A DNA stretch of 5,252 bases from CBFGWV01 sp965652545 (GTDB lineage Bacteria; Pseudomonadota; Gammaproteobacteria; Competibacterales; Competibacteraceae), in contig CBFGWV010000326.1 of NCBI GenBank assembly GCA_965652545.1, positions 1-5,252 on the forward strand, written 5' to 3'. Each line of letters opens with the position of its first letter. Within the stretch, counting starts at the first letter, position 1. Both the position numbers and the translations under genes were made by a program. This document shows positions 1-5,233 of the stretch, piece by piece. The notes beneath the pieces were generated by a model, which did no database searches, was not told the origin of the DNA, and was given only the letters and a program-made list of their open reading frames with translations.

Positions 1-137
1 GCGACGGATTATTGCCGGCACTGGGGTGGGTGTCCGCAGCCTGGGGTGGTCTATCTTCACAGAGCGGGGTTGTCACGGTGTAGGGACGATGGTTGCCTAC
101 CGACGCACCGTCGAACCGGGTTCAGCAAGGGGGAGCG
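1..137. other. Upstream stretch with no supported gene
   Basis: No reading frame here has both a convincing start and family features. The third + frame is open from the left edge to a TAG at 81-83, so the stretch could hold the last 26 codons of a gene entering from the left, but the peptide resembles nothing I recognise. The 9-base direct repeat CTGGGGTGG occurs at 21-29 and 41-49. A weak promoter-like pair, TTCACA (56-61) and TGTAGG (79-84) with 17 bases between, lies upstream of the PH-domain gene but matches consensus poorly. Confidence 0.4.
127..135 (+). promoter_or_regulatory. Ribosome binding site fixing the PH-domain gene start
   Basis: The purine run AAGGGGGAG ends two bases before the ATG at 138, and its AAGG core is seven bases upstream. 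This favours that ATG over the in-frame upstream ATG at 93, which has no comparable site and would add 15 polar residues ahead of the first membrane helix. Confidence 0.65.
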
Positions 138-545
138 ATGGTCTTCAAGTCGGCCGTGGACTGGTGGTTCTACGCGGTCATCGCCGTGTCGGCCGTGATC
201 GTGCTGATTGCGCTGTATCCGTTGGCCCGCTCGGGCCAGCCTTGGGCAATCGCGCTGGCGATCGCCTCGGCGGTGATTCCCTTGGGGCTGCCAGTCTGGT
301 TGCTGTTGACCACGGATTACACCGTCAGCCAGGGTGTGTTGCTGGTGCGCTCCGGACCGTTCTCCTGGTCGATTCCGCTGGCGCAGATTCGCGCCGTGGG
401 GCCGAGCCGGTCGCTATTGTCGTCGCCGGCCTTGTCTGTGGACCGGATCGAAATCCAGTACGGCAGGGGGAAACGCATTCTCGTCTCGCCCGCGGACCGG
501 GAGGGGTTCTTGCGGGCTATCGGGCATCCGCCACCCGGCGGCTGA
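138..545 (+). CDS. Small membrane protein with bacterial PH-like domain
   Basis: A 135-residue protein with two predicted transmembrane helices (about residues 11-29 and 35-57), followed by a soluble domain (about 60-128). The domain runs from DYTVSQGVLLVRSG through IPLAQIRAV to a GRGKRILVSP strand and a final helix. This is the layout of the short bacterial PH-like domains once called DUF1200: a strand pair starting after the membrane, a conserved 'IPL..I..V' segment, then a 'D.I.I.Y..GK.I.VSP.D...F' segment. The family has no settled biochemical role; binding at the membrane face or to protein partners is inference. The start at 138 is chosen for its strong ribosome binding site. The TGA stop is followed at once by the next gene's first possible start codon, so the two are probably cotranscribed. 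The family call rests on motif recognition alone. Confidence 0.8.
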   Translation: MVFKSAVDWWFYAVIAVSAVIVLIALYPLARSGQPWAIALAIASAVIPLGLPVWLLLTTDYTVSQGVLLVRSGPFSWSIPLAQIRAVGPSRSLLSSPALSVDRIEIQYGRGKRILVSPADREGFLRAIGHPPPGG

Positions 546-1535
546 TTGAATAAGGAATCTGCCCTGACGCCACACTCCAAACCGGTCAAATGCTGGAGAA
601 CATTCTGGTTAGCGCGGCTGCGTGCGATAGCCGTGCTGAGTGTGTTGGGCTTGGCGCTGCCGTTGGTGTCTCACGTTTTGGCGGCGTCGGACGGCACCGT
701 CGCCTGGCTCATTGACTTGGCGGCGCATTGGCAGTGGGTATTTGCTGCCCTCCTCGTCATATCGACCGCACTGGCGTCGGTGCTGGACCGGCGCTGGGCG
801 GTACTGCTTCTGGCGGCGCCGTTGCCGTGGGTCACTGCATCCGGGCCGGCCCCGATGGGCGACGGATCGGGCCCTGTCTTTTCGGTGGCAACCGCAAACG
901 TCTTGCTGACCAACAGCGACGCACGGCCGCTGATGCGTTGGCTGGCGCGGACACGGCCGGATGTGGTCGTGCTGCTGGAGGCCTCACCCGAGTACGTCGA
1001 TGCGCTGGCGGCGCTGGAAGGCTATCCGTTTCGCGAGGCAATCGTCCGCCGAGACCCGTTCAGCATGGTGCTGTTGGCCCGGCATCCGCTGCTGGACGCC
1101 AAGCCGGTCCGCGATGCCGACGGTATCGGGCGCCTGGAGGCGACGGTGCAGTGGCGCGGCAGCATTGTCGATGTCGTCGCGTTACACCCGGCACCGCCGT
1201 TGTCGCCGCATTATCACGCCGCGAGGAACCGCGTGCTGCGTCTCGTCGCCGACCAGTCGCAGGCCACCGGGCGGCCGACCGTCGTTGCCGGCGACCTCAA
1301 CGCGACGCCCTGGTCGTCGGCCTTCAGTGGCCTGGCGGCGCGCGGGCTGCGGCGCGCCAGTGGCTTGCGCCCGAGCTGGCCCGCAGACTTGCGCGGGGTG
1401 CTTGGGGTTCCCATCGATCATGTGCTGGTGAGCCCACAGTGGGCGCGGCTCGGCAACACGGTCGGGCCGGATATCGGCTCCGATCATTTTCCGGTGGTGG
1501 TCGGTTTGGTTCTGCGCTCGATGGTCGATCAGTGA
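546..1535 (+). CDS. Membrane-anchored endonuclease/exonuclease/phosphatase family protein
   Basis: About 329 residues if read from TTG 546. The N-terminal part has a basic stretch (KCWRTFWLARLR) and about three hydrophobic segments (roughly 24-45, 62-80 and 84-97). The rest is an endonuclease/exonuclease/phosphatase (EEP, DNase I-like) domain. Its motifs are all present: Asn118 in TANVL, Glu145 in LLEAS, His214 in ALHPAPP, Asp250 and Asn252 in GDLNATPWS, Asp291 in IDHVL, and Asp313-His314 in GSDHFPVV. These are the metal-binding and catalytic positions of the fold, so the protein should be an active Mg-dependent phosphodiesterase or phosphatase. Substrates in the family range from nucleic acids to phospholipids and cannot be told from sequence. 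Positive charges before helix 1 and after helix 2 (DRR) suggest a periplasmic catalytic domain. There is no ATG start; TTG 546 abuts the preceding stop, but CTG 564 has the better ribosome binding site. Confidence 0.85.
   Translation: MNKESALTPHSKPVKCWRTFWLARLRAIAVLSVLGLALPLVSHVLAASDGTVAWLIDLAAHWQWVFAALLVISTALASVLDRRWAVLLLAAPLPWVTASGPAPMGDGSGPVFSVATANVLLTNSDARPLMRWLARTRPDVVVLLEASPEYVDALAALEGYPFREAIVRRDPFSMVLLARHPLLDAKPVRDADGIGRLEATVQWRGSIVDVVALHPAPPLSPHYHAARNRVLRLVADQSQATGRPTVVAGDLNATPWSSAFSGLAARGLRRASGLRPSWPADLRGVLGVPIDHVLVSPQWARLGNTVGPDIGSDHFPVVVGLVLRSMVDQ
552..566 (+). promoter_or_regulatory. Ribosome binding site pointing to an alternative CTG start
   Basis: AAGGA (552-556) lies seven bases ahead of an in-frame CTG at 564-566. 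The TTG at 546 lies upstream of this site and has no purine-rich site of its own. Either TTG 546 is used by translational coupling to the preceding TGA, or CTG 564 is the true start. The first in-frame ATG is near residue 104, inside the mature protein. Confidence 0.4.
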
Positions 1536-1573
1536 GGCGCTACCGGCCGTACGTTGGCGCCTGACAGCGTCGC

Positions 1574-1606
1574 ATGATGGGTATCGCTGCGCTCAACCCA
1601 TCCTAC
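1574..1606. repeat. Dispersed intergenic hairpin repeat between convergent genes
   Basis: GATGGGT (1576-1582) and ACCCATC (1596-1602) form a perfect 7-bp inverted repeat around the 13-base loop ATCGCTGCGCTCA, followed by CTACATTTT. From memory, near-identical sequence (GATGGGTATCGCTGCGCTC, then ACCCATCCTAC) recurs between genes in many Pseudomonas and other gammaproteobacterial genomes. It sits between the 3' ends of the EEP gene and the lysR gene, so it may end or slow transcription from the left. The T-run (1607-1610) is short, so strong intrinsic termination is not assured. Confidence 0.6.
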
Positions 1607-1646
1607 ATTTTCCAGACCATGCAGGACTCACCTGCCGGTGGCGTTG

Positions 1647-2663
1647 TCAGCGGTCCTTCGGGCGATTGCGGCGGGTGGTGGCGCGGCGGGGTTTGGGGCG
1701 TTCCGGTGGGGATTGGTCGACAGATTTCCCCAGCCGCCGACGCAGTGACATCCGCCCGGACACCTGGGCTTCGGCGCGGGCGCTGCTTTCGCCCAGGGCG
1801 CTGTACAGCCAGTCGATGAATACTTTGGCGATGGGGGCGGCGCGGACTTCGTTGCGGCAGGCGACGTAGAAGGCGTCGACGGCGGGCACGGCGCGGTCGA
1901 AGGGGACGACGAGCACGCCTTTGGGCAGCAGGCTGCTGGCGGTCATGGAGTCGCCCAGGGCGACGCCGTGGCCATAGATGGCCGCCTCGATGGCCAGGCG
2001 GGCGTCGCTGAGAAAATGATGTGGGCCGCGGGTCAGCTCCAGGGCATCGACGGCGGACAGCCAGGCATGCCATTCGCGCAGGTCCTTGCCGTGCAGGATG
2101 ACGTGATCGCGCAGGTCGCGGATGGTGCGCAGCGGGCGGCTGTTGAGCAACGTCGGGCTAACCACCGGAAAGAGCTCAATATTGGTCCAATGCTTGACCC
2201 AACAGTCGGTCCAGCTGCCGTCGCCATAGATGATGCTGACATCGTTGTCCGGAGAGTAGATGTTCTCGGGGTCGTTGGACGGCGTCAGGGTCAGGCGGAT
2301 ATCCGGGTATTGCTCGGTGAACTGGTTGATCCGCGGCAGCAGCCAGTAGGACAGCATGGCCGCGGTACAGCAGATGGCCAGATCGCCGCGGGTGGCTGGC
2401 CGGGTCATCTGTGCGGTGGCCGAGGCGATGCCCTCGAAGGCGCTGGACACCGCCGGCAGCAGCAACGCCCCCTGTGAGGTCAAGCGCAGGCGCTGGGCGC
2501 CGCGTTCGAAGAGCTGCACATTCAATGAGGCTTCCAGGGCGCGGATCTGGTGACTGACTGCGCCGTGGGTGACGCTCAGTTCGCGCGCGGCCAGCGACAC
2601 CGAACCCAGGCGGGCCGTGGCCTCGAAGGCGCGCAGCGGGTTCAACGGGGGCAATCGGGACAT
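1647..2663 (-). CDS. LysR-type transcriptional regulator (GcvA-like), likely controls the divergent ureohydrolase gene
   Basis: A 338-residue cytoplasmic regulator. Residues 6-65 form the winged helix-turn-helix typical of the family (LNPLRAFEATARLGSVSLAA, then ELSVTHGAVSHQIRALE and LFERGAQRLRLTSQG). Residues about 92-288 form the effector-binding domain, with the GcvA-group signature SYWLLPRINQFTEQYPDIRLTL and the late segment AIYGHGVALGDSMTASSLLPKGVLVVPF. Residues about 290-338 are an extra tail rich in Arg, Lys and Pro, which most relatives of about 300 residues lack. ATG 2663-2661 is preferred to GTG 2669 because ACAGG lies five bases upstream of it. The gene is divergent from the ureohydrolase gene across a control region with a LysR operator, as are gbuR and gpuR beside gbuA and gpuA in P. 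aeruginosa. An activator responding to a guanidino compound is therefore likely; orthology to either regulator is not established. Confidence 0.9.
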   Translation of the reverse strand: MSRLPPLNPLRAFEATARLGSVSLAARELSVTHGAVSHQIRALEASLNVQLFERGAQRLRLTSQGALLLPAVSSAFEGIASATAQMTRPATRGDLAICCTAAMLSYWLLPRINQFTEQYPDIRLTLTPSNDPENIYSPDNDVSIIYGDGSWTDCWVKHWTNIELFPVVSPTLLNSRPLRTIRDLRDHVILHGKDLREWHAWLSAVDALELTRGPHHFLSDARLAIEAAIYGHGVALGDSMTASSLLPKGVLVVPFDRAVPAVDAFYVACRNEVRAAPIAKVFIDWLYSALGESSARAEAQVSGRMSLRRRLGKSVDQSPPERPKPRRATTRRNRPKDR

Positions 2664-2680
2664 GGGCACCTGTCTTTTAT

Positions 2681-2695
2681 GTGAGAAATTTTCAC
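2681..2695. promoter_or_regulatory. LysR-type operator (T-N11-A box)
   Basis: GTGAGAAATTTTCAC is an imperfect dyad with arms GTGA and TCAC and the LysR signature T-N11-A (T at 2682, A at 2694). It starts 18 bases upstream of the regulator's ATG. It overlaps the predicted -10 region of the regulator gene and is centred about 67 bases upstream of the predicted ureohydrolase transcription start. This is the usual geometry for a regulator that represses itself and activates its divergent target. Confidence 0.65.
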
Positions 2696-2718
2696 GTCCA
2701 ACGCTCTAACAATGTCAA
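2689..2718 (-). promoter_or_regulatory. Candidate sigma-70 promoter of the lysR gene
   Basis: On the - strand, a perfect TTGACA (2718 to 2713) is followed after 18 bases by TGAAAA (2694 to 2689), a weak -10 matching three of six positions. Transcription would start near 2682, giving a leader of about 19 bases that holds the ACAGG ribosome binding site. The -10 lies inside the T-N11-A operator, as expected for autorepression. Confidence 0.4.
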
Positions 2719-2748
2719 TTGCTTTTCAGGCTGCATTGTATCGATACT
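2719..2748 (+). promoter_or_regulatory. Candidate activator-dependent promoter of the ureohydrolase gene
   Basis: TTGCTT (2719-2724) and GATACT (2743-2748) are separated by 18 bases, each matching four of six consensus positions. A weak promoter of this kind is typical of LysR-activated genes. The -10 overlaps a perfect 10-base palindrome, GTATCGATAC (2738-2747). The -35 directly abuts the oppositely oriented -35 of the regulator gene. The predicted start near 2755 leaves a leader of about 63 bases. Confidence 0.4.
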
Positions 2749-2817
2749 GCTCTGCATAACGACAAAATCTTGTTTGGAATAAGCGCTTTGCGCGACACAA
2801 GACGAGGTGGACCCACC

Positions 2818-3879
2818 ATGACCTGGGACGAGACCAAACTTGCCGAACTGCGTGAGAAGTACGCCGACGGCCAAGGCAGCCAATACCACGACCCGCAGTT
2901 TCGCAAGGTGGCGCAGAAGATCTTCAGCGGCGGTACGCGCATGGCGCCGTATGCCGGCGTGCCGACGTTTCTGGATGCCCCCTATCGTCCGCAGGACCCG
3001 ACTGAGCTGGATTTGAGCGACCTTCAGGTAGCCATCGTCGGTGCGCCGATGGACCTGGGTGTGACCAACCGCCCCGGGGCACGCTTCGGGCCACGGGCCT
3101 TGCGCGCCATCGAGCGCATCGGGCCGTACAACCACGTGCTGCGCTGCGCACCGGTGATGGACCTGCGGGTGGCGGACATCGGCGATGTGCCGTTTCGCAG
3201 CCGCTACCGGCTGGAGCAAAGCCTGGACGACATCGAGGCCTATCTTGCCAAGATCGTCGATGCAGGGGTCGCACCGTTGTCGGTCGGCGGTGACCACTCC
3301 TGCACCCACCCTATTCTCAAGGCCGTCAGCCGCCGCTACGGACCGGTGGGGATGGTCCATATCGATGCGCATTGCGACACCGGTGGCGGGTTCGACCAGA
3401 CCAAGTTCCACCACGGCGGCCCGTTCCGCAATGCGGTGCTGGACGGTGTACTGGACCCGACCCGGACCATCCAGATCGGCATCCGCGGGGCGGCGGAATA
3501 TCTGTGGGAGTTTTCGCAGGACTCGGGCATGACCGTGGTCCACGCCGAGGACGTCCCGGGCATCGGCATACCGGCGATCATCGAACAGGCGCGCGCCGTG
3601 GTCGGCGACGGGCCGGTGTATGTGTCGTTCGATATCGATGGCATCGACCCCTCCTTCGCCCCCGGCACGGGCACGCCGGAGGTCGGCGGGTTGACCACGC
3701 GCGAGGTGTTGCAGTTGCTGCGCGGGTTGAAGGGCATCGATGTGATCGGTGGCGATGTGATGGAAGTCGCCCCTCAGTACGACACCACCACCAACACCGC
3801 GCATGTGGGCGCGCAGGTGTTGTTCGAGATTCTCAGCCTGATGGTGTTCAGCCCGTCGGTCGGCGCGGGCCGGGTTTAG
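2818..3879 (+). CDS. Ureohydrolase (agmatinase/guanidinobutyrase superfamily)
   Basis: A 353-residue cytoplasmic enzyme of the arginase/agmatinase superfamily, which hydrolyses a guanidino group to urea and an amine using two Mn or similar metal ions. All six usual metal ligands are visible: His160 (GGDHS), Asp183, His185 and Asp187 (DAHCD), and Asp272 and Asp274 (SFDID). Other family marks are RPGARFGPRALR (85-96), GTGTPEVGGLTTRE (283-296) and DVMEVAPQYD (313-322). The HGT-F motif near the active site reads HHGGPFR (198-204), with Gly in place of Thr. The conserved core begins near residue 68, after an extension containing YAGVPTFLDAPYR; P. aeruginosa GbuA and GpuA, as I recall them, are about 320 residues, so this one is longer at the N-terminus. 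ATG 2818 has a good GAGGTGG site (2804-2810); an earlier in-frame TTG at 2719 lies in the promoter. Agmatine, 4-guanidinobutyrate, 3-guanidinopropionate or guanidine are all possible substrates, so no gene symbol is given. Confidence 0.9.
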   Translation: MTWDETKLAELREKYADGQGSQYHDPQFRKVAQKIFSGGTRMAPYAGVPTFLDAPYRPQDPTELDLSDLQVAIVGAPMDLGVTNRPGARFGPRALRAIERIGPYNHVLRCAPVMDLRVADIGDVPFRSRYRLEQSLDDIEAYLAKIVDAGVAPLSVGGDHSCTHPILKAVSRRYGPVGMVHIDAHCDTGGGFDQTKFHHGGPFRNAVLDGVLDPTRTIQIGIRGAAEYLWEFSQDSGMTVVHAEDVPGIGIPAIIEQARAVVGDGPVYVSFDIDGIDPSFAPGTGTPEVGGLTTREVLQLLRGLKGIDVIGGDVMEVAPQYDTTTNTAHVGAQVLFEILSLMVFSPSVGAGRV

Positions 3880-3892
3880 GTTTGACCATTAC

Positions 3893-4070
3893 GGATTCTG
3901 GTGAGACGCCAAAAAGCCCCTCTCCCCTCGCGGGAGAGGGGTTGGGGAGAGGGGGATGTTCGATCGGCCGCAACTGTACCTTGCTTCGCCGCAGCAGCCT
4001 GGCCCCCTCTCCCCCGGCCCCTCCCCCACCAGGGGGGAGGGGAGCACCCGTCGCGACCTGGCCAGAATCC
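3893..4070. repeat. Compound palindromic element with terminal inverted repeats (MITE- or BIME-like)
   Basis: The ends are a perfect 9-bp inverted repeat, GGATTCTGG (3893-3901) and CCAGAATCC (4062-4070). Inside are two copies of a C/G-block unit in inverted orientation. The left hairpin pairs CCCCTCTCCC (3917-3926) with GGGAGAGGGG (3932-3941) around a 5-base loop and is followed by GGGGAGAGGGGG (3944-3955). The right half starts with CCCCCTCTCCCCC (4003-4015), then pairs CCCCTCCCCC (4018-4027) with GGGGGAGGGG (4033-4042), again around a 5-base loop. The two halves can also pair with each other across a spacer of about 45 bases. C/G-block units of this kind recur in Pseudomonas, Xanthomonas and relatives. 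I see no target-site duplication and no transposase. It lies between the ureohydrolase and binding-protein genes and could block read-through or protect the upstream mRNA. Confidence 0.8.
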
Positions 4071-4103
4071 TCAAAGCGCCTAGTTTTTATAACAACGAAA
4101 CAG

Positions 4104-4119
4104 TGGCTCGCACACTGCA
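4104..4119 (+). promoter_or_regulatory. Candidate sigma-54 (-24/-12) promoter of the binding-protein gene
   Basis: TGGCTCGCACACTGCA matches the sigma-54 consensus TGGCACG-N4-TTGCW at ten of twelve defined positions. The near-invariant GG and GC dinucleotides have the exact required spacing. The transcript would start near 4130, leaving a leader of about 15 bases that just includes the ribosome binding site at 4132. An AT-rich patch with TATAAC (4088-4093) lies just upstream but has no matching -35. Confidence 0.45.
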
Positions 4120-4131
4120 ACCAAAACCGCT

Positions 4132-4140
4132 GGAGAGAAG
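4132..4140 (+). promoter_or_regulatory. Ribosome binding site of the binding-protein gene
   Basis: GGAGAGAAG precedes the ATG at 4145, with its GGAG core nine bases upstream. This fixes the start although the frame stays open upstream through the repeat element, where it encodes only repeat-derived Pro, Gly and Ser. Confidence 0.6.
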
Positions 4141-4144
4141 CATC

Positions 4145-5233
4145 ATGAGCAAAGATTCGAAATTCGGTATCACCCGTCGTACCTTCATCGGTGCCGGCAT
4201 GGCGGGGGCGGCCTTGCTGTCGTTCCCGACCATCTTGCGTGCCCAGGACCGCTCGCTGAAAGTCGGTGTGTACGGGGGGTACTTCAAGGACTCGTTCGAT
4301 AATCACATCTTCCCTGAATTCACCAAGGCCACCGGTATCGCGGTGGAGTCCATCGCCGAACCCACCGGCGAGGCCTGGCTGGTGCAGCTGGAGCAGGCCG
4401 CGCGTGCCGGCCAGGCCCCGGCGGACCTGTCCATGATGTCCCAGGTGGCCATGCTCAAGGGCCAGTCCACCGAGCTGTGGACACCGCTGGATATGGGCAA
4501 AATCAAAAACGCCGACAACCTGCTCGAGCGCTTCATCAGCAAATACCCTGACGGCCGTGTAGCCGGTATCGGAGCGGTGGCCTGGTACATCACCCTGGTC
4601 ACCAACACCGATGCCTACCCCGAGGCCCCGACCTCCTGGGAGGCCCTGTGGGACCCGGCCAATGCCGACAAGCTCGGCCTGCTGGCGCTGGTGTCCAACT
4701 CCTTCCTGCTGGAGGTGACGGCCAAAACCTTCATGGGCGGCACCGATGCGCTGGATACCGAAGAGGGCTTGCTCAAGGCCTTCGACAAGCTGGCCGAGGT
4801 CAAGCCCAATGTGCGTCTGTGGTACCGGGACGAGGCACAGTTCGAGCAGGCGCTGAAGTCCGGCGAGATCCCCATGGGCCAGTACTATCACGATGTGACC
4901 GGCCTGGCCGCGGCCGATGGGCACCCGGTGCGTTCGACCTTCCCCAAGGAAGGCGGGATTCAGGACTCCGGCTGCTGGGCGCTGTCGCGGGCCTCGACCA
5001 AGTCCGAAGAGGCGCATGTGTTCATCGACTTCATGAGCCAGCCGGACATCCAGGCACTGATGTCGCGCAAGGTGGGCACAGCGCCCACGGTCAAGCGCGA
5101 GTTGCTCGACTTGTCCGACGAGGAGTTCGCCAGCGTGTCGTCGGACATCGACCCGATCATCCCGCGCTACGATCTCTACCAGACCAAATCCGACTGGCTG
5201 AATCAGAAGTGGACCGAGTTGATCGCCGGCTGA
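4145..5233 (+). CDS. Tat-exported ABC transporter substrate-binding protein, polyamine (PotD/PotF-like) type
   Basis: A 362-residue secreted binding protein. The N-terminus is a twin-arginine signal: Arg11-Arg12 in TRRTFIGAG, a hydrophobic stretch (about 14-30) and a likely cleavage after Ala33 (LRA before QD). The mature part shows the class II periplasmic-binding fold of the polyamine/iron-type group. It opens with the strand LKVGVYGGYFKDSF (38-51), then FPEFTKATGIAVE (56-68), the hinge-proximal WYITLVTNTDAYPEAPTSWEALWDP (147-171), GEIPMGQYYHD (240-250), and a late segment with FMSQPDIQALMSRKVGTAPT (296-315). It lies 265 bases downstream of the ureohydrolase gene, past a repeat and a possible promoter of its own, so it may be expressed separately. 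The ligand is inferred from context to be a guanidino compound or polyamine. Permease and ATPase genes, expected downstream, are outside the window. Confidence 0.88.
   Translation: MSKDSKFGITRRTFIGAGMAGAALLSFPTILRAQDRSLKVGVYGGYFKDSFDNHIFPEFTKATGIAVESIAEPTGEAWLVQLEQAARAGQAPADLSMMSQVAMLKGQSTELWTPLDMGKIKNADNLLERFISKYPDGRVAGIGAVAWYITLVTNTDAYPEAPTSWEALWDPANADKLGLLALVSNSFLLEVTAKTFMGGTDALDTEEGLLKAFDKLAEVKPNVRLWYRDEAQFEQALKSGEIPMGQYYHDVTGLAAADGHPVRSTFPKEGGIQDSGCWALSRASTKSEEAHVFIDFMSQPDIQALMSRKVGTAPTVKRELLDLSDEEFASVSSDIDPIIPRYDLYQTKSDWLNQKWTELIAG

Noticed and set aside
26..553. Open frame of 175 codons overlapping the PH-domain gene
   Set aside because: The competing frame has two membrane helices, a domain match and a strong ribosome binding site; this one has none of these.
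1535..1562. Inverted repeat AGGCGC/GCGCCT just after the EEP gene as an intrinsic terminator
   Set aside because: The stem is only 6 bp with a 16-base loop and no T-run follows. Chance pairing is likely in GC-rich sequence.
728..1564. Open frame of 278 codons on the + strand overlapping the EEP gene
   Set aside because: It is an out-of-frame shadow with Arg/Gly/Ala-rich translation, while the other frame carries all EEP active-site motifs.
2776..2791. Sigma-54-like sequence upstream of the ureohydrolase gene (TGG ... TTGC)
   Set aside because: The GG and GC are 12 bases apart instead of 10, a spacing that sigma-54 promoters do not tolerate.
2692..3804. Long open frame of 370 codons on the - strand
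   Set aside because: It lies antisense to the ureohydrolase, whose motifs are intact. The translation is rich in Arg, His, Asp and Ala with no family signature, as expected of an antisense frame in GC-rich coding DNA.
3893..4070. CRISPR array
   Set aside because: The repeated units are inverted, palindromic and only two in number, with no regular spacers.
3848..5017. Open frame of 389 codons on the - strand
   Set aside because: It is antisense to the binding-protein gene and the repeat element, has no recognisable domain, and starts inside the sense gene.
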